A stretch of 64,000 bases of DNA from Diadema setosum (lineage: Eukaryota; Echinodermata; Echinoidea; Diadematoida; Diadematidae): the NCBI GenBank assembly GCA_033980235.1, contig CM067069.1, positions 34,814,992-34,878,991 of the forward strand. The letters are read 5' to 3'. Positions 35,551-46,773 of this stretch are shown here, in pieces; position 1 is the stretch's first letter; the number at the start of each line of letters is the position of its first letter. The translations under genes were made by a program, and so were the position numbers. The notes below the pieces were generated by a model that saw nothing but the letters and a program-made list of their open reading frames with translations, was not told the DNA's origin and did no database searches.

Positions 35551-36192
35551 AAGTGTAGTGTACAGTGTATAATAATGAGCAAGAATGTCATGTACCGTAG
35601 TAGACTTTTCGATATTAGTTATCATGCAGGGAGGAGAAAAATGATTAAATTGCAGATAATGTATACAGGCCTATATGTAATACAGTAGATCCTGTTGAAA
35701 CACGAGGTCGAGGATGTTTAACGCGTGAAGTATTCGAGCCGAGACTAAGACGAAACGCATGATGGAGGACAAATGGTATGTCTTGAGGCAGAATTCGACT
35801 CAAATCCGTTGAGGTATTTGGTTGAAATAAGCAGTCAACACCTTCGTAAAAGGGTACTGGCCTTTGCAAGCTTTGTCCGCAAAATAAAGCAACACATCGC
35901 AAGAACTTTAACATTACAGCAACGTAATAATCATAACTATACTTGAAGATCAGAGCTGTTTTTACAGCAGTCAAATCTAATGGCTTCCCAGTCATTTAAT
36001 ACAACATGAAAATATCTCACTTGTGTGCTTTTATAATGATCTCGGAAACAGTTTTCCCATTTACCTAATACATGTATACACACACATCAGGCACACACAA
36101 TTTGACTTGACTTTCAAAGCGAAATAATCGTCAACTTTAATTCTTTGGATGATAGTTATTAGAGCAGTAATATCTTCTCTTAGATTGCAAAA

Positions 36193-36780
36193 TTACACCA
36201 TCCGAATCGGGTGATGTTCACTATCCCGACGGCTCGCTAATCCGAATATGAAATAAGGTTCGTCATTCCAAAACTTTGTTATTCCAAAATACACAATATT
36301 CCTGTCATTGACGATTGTTGTTCCGAATATGAAACAGGGTTCGTGAGTCCAAACATTAACTGTGGCGTTAACCAAAAGGTTCGTTATTTCGAAGTCTCGT
36401 TATTCCGCAAGTTTTTGTTAATCCCAAAATGAATTGATATTCGTTATTTAAAAAGTTTGTTAATCCCATGAAGAACAAGGAGGAGGAGGAGGAGAAGAAG
36501 AAGATAAATATATAATGAACCTTCGGAATTACAAACCTTATTTAGTTTTTTAGATTGACGAAACCTTCGGAATAACGGACATCATCCGATTCCTGTGATG
36601 TAGTTTTGCAAACTAAGAGGGGGTATTAGTACTTTATCATCCAGATAAATCCGAAAATAAGAAGGAAAGCACTACAAGCCTTGGTTTACTCGCGAATTAA
36701 CAAAACTTTGGAATAACGAACCTTATTTCATTTTCTGATTAACGAACCTTCGGAATAACGAGCTGCGTATGTAGGCCTGT
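36193..36780. repeat. Cluster of ATTCCGAA / GGTTCGTTA repeats
   Basis: Short phrases such as ATTCCGAATATGAA, AAGGTTCGTTATT, CCTTCGGAATAACG and AACCTTATTTCATTTTC occur many times, in both orientations, with variable spacing. The inversion around about 36500 (direct left, inverted right) suggests an overall fold-back organisation. The same family is at 38062-38300. Confidence 0.65.
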
Positions 36781-38025
36781 CCCCTAAATTTGCCGGCACA
36801 CCTGAAACGACGTGCGCATCATCCCGTAGAGGAACAACTTCACCCACAAAAGTTAATTCTTTCAAAGAAAGAGAAGAAGTCGTGGGAGATGAATGAGTAG
36901 ATAAAGAAAGAAAAACACGTGACTACATTCTCTATGCTTCTATTTCTTTGCTCTATCTCACATTAATATTTGCCATGAGGTTTGATCGAAAGTGCTAATA
37001 GAATGTTCGGTCTGAGGCTTCAGCTATAATTATCTTTAACATGTTTTGTGGAACTAGGTCAAGCAGTCAAAAATGAGTCAGGATGTATATTCAATCTAAG
37101 TAAACCCTTCTTTTTCTTTCTAGTCGGTATTTGTCTGCGGACAGTTATCTTGAGCGCAATTCTTATATATTCATATACTTCCTATGTATTCCTATATATA
37201 TTCCTATCTTTCTATATTATTGGCTGACTTCTCTAGTCTGTTGGATGCCTCGCAAAGGGAGGAATAATGATTGATGTGGCAACATTCATATTTGCGTGCT
37301 GCGGATGGTGTGAATGTATCTATGTGTGTGTGATGGAGGTTGTGGGGGTTGTAGTGGTTGTCCATGGGGGTTACATGGGGTTGTCACGTGGTGGTTGTCC
37401 TATCAAAAATGTGGTCACATCCTTAGATAAAAGACATTTTCGAGAGCATCATACATGTCATACGACACAAGTGTGGGTTGTGGAATTGTAATAGGGAAGA
37501 GGTAGGAACAAACAAACAGCCTTTCTCCGTGTCGATGAACAGAAGCCTGTTTCTTCGATTTTAGATAATCGACAACCTTTTCCCTCTCCTTCAAAGATAC
37601 ATTCTTAGACTTGAGAAGGTCATGTGTTATAATTAGATGAAGTAATGCCGCAAATCTGTCGTAGTTTAAGGGATTTAACTATTTTGGAGTAACTGGAATG
37701 ATTGAATATAACACCATTGAAATGGACATAAGTTGAATGAAAACATGACTAAACCCTTGTAAGTCCTACCAAACTTTACATCTTCGAAGTCTTCATATTA
37801 ACAACAAAGAACAAATTTCTGTATAAAAGTAAGTTATCTCATAAATTTAGATAACAAATTGTCTGCCATTACATTATCGATATCACTTTCGCGTATAGGG
37901 GCCTCTAAACATGACTTCTAATGTATTATATGCTTATGATAATCGTTATTATAATTCCTGATTTATGCTCTGTGTTATTTTTTTTTTTTTGGACGAGTTT
38001 TGTTGGAAGAAAAATGAGTATGAAA

Positions 38026-38058
38026 ATGAATGAATGAATGAATGAATGAATGAATGAA
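38026..38058. repeat. (GAAT)n microsatellite
   Basis: Eight or so ATGA units directly abut the second ATTCCGAA cluster. Confidence 0.9.
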
Positions 38059-38061
38059 AAG

Positions 38062-38300
38062 GGGTGATGTTCGTTATTCCGAAGGTTCGTTTATTCGAAA
38101 ATGAAAAAGGATTCGTTAACTCGAACATTGTGACGTTATTCCGGAGGTTTGGTTATCCAATAATGAAGTAAAGGTTCGTTATTCCGAAGTTCATTTTATA
38201 CGAAAATGAAATAAGGTACGTTAATCCAAAAACGAAAACAGGGTATACGTACTAGCGGAAAAAAAGGAACCTTATTTCATTTTCGGATTAGCCAACTTTT
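38062..38300. repeat. Second ATTCCGAA / GGTTCGTTA repeat cluster
   Basis: GTTCGTTATTCCGAAGGTTC and GAAATAAGGTACGTTAATCC phrases on the left are followed by the inverse AACCTTATTTCATTTTCGGA at about 38267-38288. The arrangement matches the cluster at 36193-36780. Confidence 0.65.
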
Positions 38301-41300
38301 AACCTGCTACCTGTACTAGAATTTTATTGCACGCTTGATTCCTGTCAATCTTCATGAAAAATATGATCTTAAACCAAAATATTTGAGTCTGCCTTGAAAG
38401 GATAATCTGGTAGTCTCTAATGGATATTCCGACATGGATTAAGTGGGTCAAGCAGCGGGTCACCATGGCAATGTGACATCCAAATATAATGAATTATACG
38501 CTCATTCAGTTTTAAAGTAGGTGCAAAATATTAAATGCAATTGTGCACTGGAATTTCCATTCTTAGCCTAGAGTATTGAAATTTGGACAGAGATTTGATA
38601 GATGGTAAATCTGAGGGTCCCGTTTTATCAAAAGATAAAATCGATTCCTTACTACATAGGCTGCCATAGACTCATAGAAATCAACTATAATATAATATAA
38701 CTTTCATAAAACAGGCCTCGATGTCAGATCAAATTTGATGATATTCAGTGCAGTAATATGATGATAAATTATCAGTTAGGCCTATATTGTAGCTGTTGTG
38801 GATTTTTTTTAATGAATGTAATCCTTCTGTTCTCTATCGATGTAATGTTAGACACTTTCCTTAAACAAGATTTTTTTTTTTTAACTGGGACGTTTTCATT
38901 TAATTTGGTTATGATCTTGTAACTTTTGTTGTAATAACAGCTGTTTTGAGGTCATCGTGTACCTCCGAGAACATAATTTTTATCAATACAATCCTGGAGC
39001 TGTGTGATTGCGTGCAAGCTAGGAATTTTCATCTTCAAAATTCTAAAACGCATGCCTTCCGGTGAACTAGTTTTGTCAAACCTAGGTGCATGACCAAGAT
39101 TCTTCGCGATTTTGTGTCATCAACGATGACCCAAATTCCTTGCCTTAGTTCTACTTATGGATTTCTTTTATTCTTTATTATACTTTCTTTGGGGGAGAAA
39201 CCACAGGATCAGGATGTAATTACAGCATCCTCTTTTCTTTTATTTCGCCTTAAAGCTTTAGCGATGGGCGGATTTATGATGGCGAAATTGTGTCAAACAG
39301 TCAGACTCTTGCATCGCTGTTGCCGTCACAGAACGTTAGTGTAGATCGAGCTGTAATAGTCCCCGGACTAAAACAAGTGCCGTATATAAAACAAGCCCGA
39401 CAAAGGAGCACCTTGCCCATATGCGCGTGTCTGCGTTCATTATTGGACGTCTGGAGACCCACGCGATGCGTCATGTGCAATTACGCAGTCGAAATTTGCA
39501 TAATCATCTTTAAAGTAGGCCCTACTCTTTTAAAATCATCCTGAAAGTTTCCACGCAAGATATCGAAAATGAGATGGGTATTACCGTAAATAAAATAGTA
39601 GCACATGTAGGTCTGAAGACTAACAATAACAAGGATTTGATGGGGCAGACAAAAAAAAAAACTATAAAGACAAAGACAAACAAACAGACAATCAATGTGT
39701 GTCATTATCAAAGAGAATTTGATAATGAAATCATTATAATAGTGATGTAATAAATGTTGTGATGAACTATAATCATGGGTTAGAGTAAAGTCCATTGTAA
39801 GAGAAAAGACTTTATACAATTAGGCCTACATGTATTGCAATGCAATACAACAAGCAAGTGTAAGGTGTCAAATCATATCTAACATAATGACGTATTATGA
39901 AATGGAGTAGAACGTAATATTATATAGTCTTCCTATGATATACTAATGTACAATGATGGAATAATTTCACCTGTTGCTTTTAATTATACAAAAACATGTT
40001 TAATCATATATCATGCAAAAACACTTATCAAAGAAACATGATACAGAGAGCAATGAATGGTATCATGATGGATATGAGCACTGTTGAGAATAACCTGGCA
40101 AATAAAGAATAGAAGGGAAATAATTATGATTTCAGTCCCGCGTTAACCTAAAACATTGAGAGAGGGAGAGAGACAGACACACACACACACACACACACAC
40201 ATACAGACACACATACAGGCAGACAGAGGAGATAGTTATATAATAGAGAGAGGGAGTACGATAGGGAGATCTAGGGAGAGAGAGGGAGGGAGGGATATCT
40301 TGGAGTCCGCGTGGGCGAGAGAAAGAAAACAAAAAGAGTGATGCACAGACAGATAGAACGGCGGGAAATACTTTGTGAGCGATATATGTATACAAAGCAT
40401 GATTTATTTTGACTGAGTGACAATAACGCTTATAGTTTCTGAATGAAGACTGCTTTAGTAAGCCTGTTTACGCTAGTTTCTGAGAAATACACTCTGCACA
40501 GAAAGATGGTTTGGTTTCAATTTTGTTCACAATCCGTTATTGACCACTTTTCTCCGAAAATAGGAAGGCTCGCAAAAGAATCTCTTTCCCTTCATTTCCA
40601 CATTTTCTGTCTATACGATTGCATAACGCACTATAGACGGGATTATACAGATGAATTGGGAAGATGATCTTGGAAATTTGGAAGGCTTGCGAATGAAACG
40701 TCTTTCCTTTAAATTCCTCATTCTCTCTAACGATTGCATAACCAATCTAACGAGAAAAGACCGTTAAGCTCAAAGACGATTTACCTGGATCACAATGTTC
40801 ACTGAAGTGTGCATGTACTCTGTTTTGACGACGCGAAAAGTTTGCTTTATCTCTCGATATTATGTCTCAACATTTTATCAAGATACCAAACTCCTTTACT
40901 ATCTCTTCATTTATCTCTATCCTCCTATCTGAGTACCTGCTGCGCATAGTCTTTTTCTAAATTTCTTGATTTCTGCTCATAAATTTCACTTTTCCAGTGC
41001 TGTATATTCATTGTATAATTGTTTGTATATTCGTCAATCTGATCGTTTTCTGAGTGCGTCTGTATTATGTTATCTGTATCTCAGACCTCAGCTCTATCTA
41101 TCTCTCTGTTAGTTGGCTGTCTCTTTCAGTCTCTTTCTTTCTGACCTATCTGTGAATTTTCGTTCATCTTTTGTCTTGTTCACAGCAGTGATGACTAGGA
41201 ATTCTTTTGTGTTTCAGAGATGCTCTATAGCTCCATATAAGTTTTTTCTCTCGCCACGTCCCCTGGCGCCCCGTTTTCATTTCCTTTTCTTTTCACTTTA

Positions 41301-41870
41301 CCCCCAATGAATGCAAAGGTTTATACGAAGGAATATTTAGAACAGCATTCCAGACATCCTCTAAAAGTGTTAAGTATACATTGGCAAATTTCTAGACAGG
41401 TAGCGTTGCGTCTCACACGTTAAATTCGATATCATTGAAAATCCAGAACGGAAGTGGATGGAACAAGGCCTTTATTGAAGAGGTGTAAATATTTGGACAC
41501 TTCACATTTCCTACAACTTTTAAGGACGCTGACCCGAGTATAGGAATGGAAACAAAAGCGATGGCATAGAAAGATCCATTGCACTTTTGGTCTTTGTTCA
41601 CGTTTGTGTGGCTTCGTTCTCTTTTCAGGGTTGTCTCTAATGGTCTGATAGGGTCATTTCCCTTTCCAAAGGTCAAACGTAACGGTTGTTACAGAAAAAA
41701 AAAAGAAGCCCGAAAAAGTGAATGAAATATTCACGTTTTCTTATTTAACTTTATGTTGTGACGCGGCTGGGTTTTATATCTGTGACTTCAAAACCCTAAA
41801 CACAAAAAGGATAGCTCAATGTATAGGGGTGTACCGGCAGCATCTGTCTAATATGACAAATGCATGTAAT

Positions 41871-41945
41871 ATTTCATTTCATTTCATTTCATTTCATTTC
41901 ATTTCATTTCATTTCATTTCATATCATTTCATTTCATTTCTTTCC
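41871..41945. repeat. (ATTTC)n microsatellite, about 14 units
   Basis: A nearly perfect pentanucleotide array with one ATATC variant. Confidence 0.95.
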
Positions 41946-42136
41946 TTTCCAACAACGCAAAACATTTACATACACAAAATAACATAAAAATAACACAAAT
42001 TCAAAATAACACAATATCAATAATATAATAATATATGAAATATTATAATATGCATACGATGTTTTGATGTGAATTATATAAGGAAGGGATAAAGGAGAGG
42101 ATAGGGGAGGGTAGGATGGGATAAGATAGGATAAGA

Positions 42137-42290
42137 TTATGATATGATATATGATATGATATGATATGATATGATATGATATGATATGATATGATATATG
42201 ATATGATATAGTGATAAGATATGATACGATAGAATATATAATTATGATATGATTATGATATGATATGATAATATGATATGATATGATTTC
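42137..42290. repeat. (ATATG)n microsatellite/minisatellite
   Basis: ATGAT and ATATG units are repeated with interruptions over about 150 bases. Confidence 0.9.
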
Positions 42291-44437
42291 ACATTGACAA
42301 GGTTATAAGCAAGGAGATATTGAGGGCGCTGCAGAGAGCGTGTCATTTTTATTTTCCTGGAACAAATACAATAACAATATCACGGTGATACGTGATTTGA
42401 TACCATTTCGTTCGTAGAATGAAATCGCAATATAACATGAGATGGAATTTTGTTTGCACTTTGGTATCTAAAGATTAATAATGATTTTCAAATGCTAGAT
42501 TGATATTGGGCGACTGGTTGACCGTAGGACGAAGAGCAAGTTTACCCATATTGTCACCACATACTTATGAATGGTATTGGTCTCTTTTTAGCGTTGTACC
42601 GGTGGGTGGGTTTCGGAAGATGGTTTCAATGTTGAAGGAAATCCCACGCACTGTGAACAAGCCATTTACCCCACACCTCCGCATTCAGAGTGTGTGTGTA
42701 CACTGGGATTATAAATGCGAAGCCTACGACGGCGGAAACTCCTCAGTAGCGGGCTTACCCATCCGTAGCGAGGTAAATATCAGCACAGGCAGGACCATTC
42801 AGCAGTGACGCACTTTCTCATAATTCCCACGCGCCCGGTAGGTATGTCGTAGCCGGGAATAGTGTCCCCCTTCACCTGTAAGGCGCCACCCGAAGACAGG
42901 AATCTGTGATTGGAGGGATTCTTCCAGACTATTTAAAAACACACACAATGACACATGTACGATGTACTCAAATGCGTGCTGAAAAGGCTGCTTACTGTTG
43001 ATGAAGTAAGATTAAGTCATAAACTAACATGAAGTAACTCAACCTGACTTCCCGAAAATATAGTATGAACAGATTTTATAACCAAGTATAGGCCTGCGGC
43101 AAAAACACCCTCACAATTTTACAGTAGACAGAGTCAACAAGAACATCGGTGACTTGTATCAATATGCAGGGACGGCAAAAACAACTGGAGGACAATTTTC
43201 TCTTTGATATTGTCACCCCTCCAAGATCAAATCGAATTCATTCAGACAAACTCCTCTACGTCTGGCGGTAATAGAAAGAACCCCAGCAGACGATTTGTGG
43301 CTTACCTCTTTTCTGTCCCAAGTTTTCTTTCTCTCCGTTTTCCCGACTGTTCCACCGTAGTTGGTGATTTAAACGAAAAATCACTCGTTTATTCCTCGTT
43401 ATTTATGGTAACCAAAGCAACCTCTTTAAATCAAACAGACAGAATAATCTATAGTTTGAGACGTAAAATGTAGTATAGGCCCTTTTATTTAAGGGTGGTG
43501 AGCATGTTTTTTATTAAGATTATCATTATTATCAATTTGACTGCTTTGTGGTGAAGAAAATTTTAAAAAGGGTGACTGTGATAGTGATGATAATATCTCT
43601 AACAACTGTACCGCGTTAAAAGATCAATGGTTGGATCTTGGAGAAAAAGGGGGGGGGGGGACACCGTTCTAGCAAAAATAGATAAGACAATAGTTTGGAA
43701 GACATATACACAGAGATCATAATAGACACACATGGTCCCAGCATGCATGCACGCAAACTCATGCAGCTGGGACCATAGGCAACATACACAAGCGAGTCAT
43801 ACAACATCCATTCATGTATTCGTAGTCTTTGAGAATGTTTATCATTGCAATTGGCGAAGAATGTGTCACATTGTTGGTGCGTGCCTACCTTTGTAAAGAT
43901 CTTTTCAAGCAATGTCTACGGCGGAAATTCATGAATAGGGCTCCAGATTTTTGCTCACTACTCACACATTGCCACGCATTCCATTACCATGAGCAGTCGC
44001 ATGCAAAGTGATATTAAAGTTTTGTTATTAAGCTAATAAAAAAAAACTAGATGGATATTTAGTTTATGATTATGATGCATTAATCAGCAGTGGCGTAAAA
44101 GGGTGAACCGAAGTATGCTACTGGACTAAAGGGAGAACCGTAATGCAACCATTTACACGTGGTTGTTTGGGCGAAGAAACAGTCAGTATACGTGTACACT
44201 GGTGTATACATCATGAACACACACACATATTTATATGTACGATAATCTATAGTCATACAAACATGAGCACATTCATCAGCAAAATGAAATAGAAATGACA
44301 CAGACTACTATATGACATTTTATATTTCATCATCTTTTTTATTCTTTTCCCTTACCTTTTTTGTTTACTATACAAACGTTGAGTTTGCATTTTGATGTAT
44401 GCGATACATTTTGTGCGTGTGTTTAAATCGGAATACA

Positions 44438-44439
<2 letters not shown>

Positions 44440-44482
<43 letters not shown>
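44440..44482. repeat. (AT)n microsatellite
   Basis: About 20 AT dinucleotides, self-complementary and cruciform-prone. Confidence 0.95.
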
Positions 44483-44487
<5 letters not shown>

Positions 44488-44825
44488 TGATATTTATCTA
44501 TTTCATTCAAGTGAATAAACGATTTGTTCTGGGTACACAGAAACAAAAATAGCTAATACATGCAGTTTAAGACAACAAGATTATAACTTCGCAGTATTTA
44601 CTGCAGTTTAGTCTCTCGCTCAAACATCGACAATGATTGTAAACCAATAAGAGTCAAACCAACTAAACAATATTCTGTTTATGATATGCGTTTAATATAT
44701 TCCACTTGAATAACATTGACGTATCATTGAGCCATATTCCACTTGAATATATAAACATAAAATCATATTCTAGTACATTATACATTGTACAACTCAAGAA
44801 TGAAATCTTTTATAAAAGCCCTATC

Positions 44826-44828
<3 letters not shown>

Positions 44829-44872
<44 letters not shown>
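44829..44872. repeat. (CA)n microsatellite
   Basis: About 22 CA dinucleotides. Confidence 0.95.
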
Positions 44873-44875
<3 letters not shown>

Positions 44876-44998
44876 CAGACAAATTAAGTGACAAACAGGC
44901 AAATTATCATGCCAATGGCATTCTAAATGAAGTAATCATTCGGTCCAGACCGAATTCTGGGTAGGTATCGATATTCAGCACCATCTCTTATTCTCTGA

Positions 44999-45215
44999 GG
45001 GGCGCTGTGGCATAGTGATTCCGACTCCCATTCGAAAGACCAGAGTTCGAATCCCGCCCAGCGTTTACGTCCTTGGACAAGATGTTTTTACCCACCATTA
45101 TGTCCCTTTCGACCCAGGTGTATAAATAGGTACCTGGCAACGTTAGGGTAATAATGATAATGACAGGACCCTCTGGCAGAGCAGTGGCAACACTGAAGAG
45201 GCTACCCTGGATAAA
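44999..45215 (+). mobile_element. tRNA-derived SINE
   Basis: The head carries an A box (TGGCATAGTGAT, 45008-45019) and a B box (GAGTTCGAATCC, 45043-45054) about 24 bases apart, the internal polymerase III promoter of tRNAs. It lacks a proper tRNA acceptor or anticodon fold. The body (CTTGGACAAGATGTTTTTACC, shown only in part, then ATAGGTACCTGGCAACG) resembles the body of SINEs common in marine deuterostomes. It ends in a tail that becomes a long AAT-rich array. It is a retroposon rather than a functional tRNA gene. Confidence 0.75.
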
Positions 45216-45220
45216 TAAAA

Positions 45221-45255
<35 letters not shown>

Positions 45256-45344
45256 AATAATAATAATAATAATAATAACAATAATAATGACAGTAACAAT
45301 AATAATAATAATAATCATCATCATTATTATTATTACTATTATTA

Positions 45345-45375
<31 letters not shown>

Positions 45376-45395
45376 CATTATTATTACTATTATTA

Positions 45396-45465
<70 letters not shown>

Positions 45466-45470
45466 CATTA
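45216..45470. repeat. (AAT)n followed by (ATT)n: 250-bp imperfect palindromic microsatellite
   Basis: AAT/AAC units run from about 45222 to 45312 and then switch to ATT/ATC units up to 45470. The two halves are complementary and could form a long hairpin. The array abuts the 3' end of the SINE and was probably seeded by its tail. It yields false poly-Asn, poly-Ile and poly-Tyr frames. Confidence 0.9.
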
Positions 45471-46209
45471 AGATGCTCAAAGCGCTCACTGTCGATTTGG
45501 ACGCCGTATAGAGAGTTGTAGCAGGGCGTTCAACTCTCAAGAGTTTATTGCCGGATTACAGACTGTTACAGTCTACCGAGATTATCATGCATAAAAGAGG
45601 AGCGAAGAAGAGTAAAAGCTGTCCTAAAAACTCCCCATGCGCACCTATAATAACTACAGATTAAAATTCGTCTTTTTGTTACCATTGTACTGCACTTTAA
45701 CGGAGCGATAACTTATTGACCACTTGCATGTCGTCTTGAAAAGCAATCTTTTAGGTTGGGCACTGCAAAAGGGTTTCAGGCATGTGTTCATTCACTGAGA
45801 AAGTCACAAATTTCAACTTCTTTTCTAGAGGTTGTTGTATTAATTCTCAAATTTTGCAACAACTGAGACCACAACAGCAAGATTGATTTTAGGTTTCTCC
45901 ACGATAGAGAGTTACTGACTTAGTCCGCCAGTGCATGCCCTGAATTAAGTGCCGAATCTAAACCTTGGATTTTATCGTTATAACTGAATACATTCACGCA
46001 TTTAACCCTTGGAATCTCCACATAGCTGTCTTAATCCGCCGCTTAATTTGATACCCTTGCTCACTCGCTCGTTACGGACTCAAGGGATAGGCAAAAACAA
46101 AACCCACAGGGCTCTCACGAAGCGGTTCATTCGCCGTAACCGTGTTACAGGGAACCATACAGAAGGCTCGTAAGGTCGAATCCGACAGCTAACAAATCGC
46201 TTTTGTACG

Positions 46210-46266
46210 ATGACAAGGGCTTTGTCACTTTACATTCGGTCCTCGAAACCGCAGATTTGTCACTGA
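46210..46266 (+). other. Possible upstream ORF of the pappalysin transcript
   Basis: ATG at 46210 opens 18 codons ending in TGA at 46264-46266, out of frame with and about 100 bases before the main start at 46368. It matters only if transcription begins upstream of 46210, which cannot be seen from the sequence. Confidence 0.25.
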
Positions 46267-46367
46267 TTATCAGAGTGTTGGCGTTTCTACGCCCAGCGAA
46301 GGAGGTCGATCACAATCTGGCAGCATCCACGACAAGCAGACGACCTCGTCTACAGCCCTGCGCGATC

Positions 46368-46773
46368 ATGTCGCAATTGTGTATACCGATATTACTCGGC
46401 CTTGCCCTATATCCACCGTCTTACGGAAGTCTTGAACTCCCCTTTGAGGATGCCCAGCTCGCCGGTGACGAACCGCTCCGGCGATTTGTAAGAGAGGTTG
46501 ACGGAGGAGGACGCCGGGATATATCGAATCGATGTCACGATACCGATAGATTTCAGGGAAACGACCATGCTCGTTTCCCGCGCCACGCCCAGGGCCTGGA
46601 TACCACCGACCTCAGCGATGGTCCCCAGAAGGCGGTGTATTTCAGAGGCAGGTCGGACTCCTTGCTTTACAAGAGGATGCACGAAGATGGCTTTCAGTTT
46701 CCACGACAGAATTTCACTCTAGAACTGTGGGTAAAGCCTGAAGGTGGACAGTCTAGTCCGGCCGTCATAGCAG
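46368..46773 (+). CDS. PAPPA: Pappalysin exon 1: signal peptide and start of laminin-G-like domain
   Basis: It encodes MSQLCIPILLGLALYPPSYG, a plausible secretion leader, then a short charged linker (about 22-87). The first strands of the LamG-like fold follow (KAVYFRG and NFTLELWVKPEGG, 88-127). The linker is short, so any propeptide is smaller than in vertebrate PAPP-A. The exon ends GCA-G before GTAAGAA. The next coding exon is 5.9 kb away, with acceptor CTATTCAG at 52631-52638 restoring the VIAELSDKC alignment. A second AG at 52646-52647 would also keep frame and drop three residues. Confidence 0.9.

Larger units (their letters stand above)
38301..44998. other. Intergenic stretch with microsatellites only
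   Basis: Contains (CA)n at 40173-40201 with GAGAGG-rich flanks, (ATTTC)n at 41871-41945, an ATGAT/ATATG array at 42137-42290, (AT)n at 44440-44482 and (CA)n at 44829-44872. Open frames here are low-complexity or lack splice context. A GGTCCCAGC...GCTGGGACC hairpin lies at about 43734-43772. No gene is supported. Confidence 0.5.

Noticed and set aside
44999..45070. tRNA gene
   Set aside because: A and B boxes are present but no acceptor stem or anticodon loop could be folded, and the sequence continues into a SINE body and tail.
45154..45540. Open frames of over 100 codons rich in Asn, Ile or Tyr
   Set aside because: They are translations of the AAT/ATT microsatellite and have no coding signature.
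46203..46367. N-terminal extension of the pappalysin
   Set aside because: The frame is open but contains no ATG before 46368, and the 46368 start gives a leader peptide directly.
29556..46367. Shared bidirectional promoter between GNL1 and the pappalysin
   Set aside because: The start codons are about 16.8 kb apart with repeats between, and no common regulatory block is visible.
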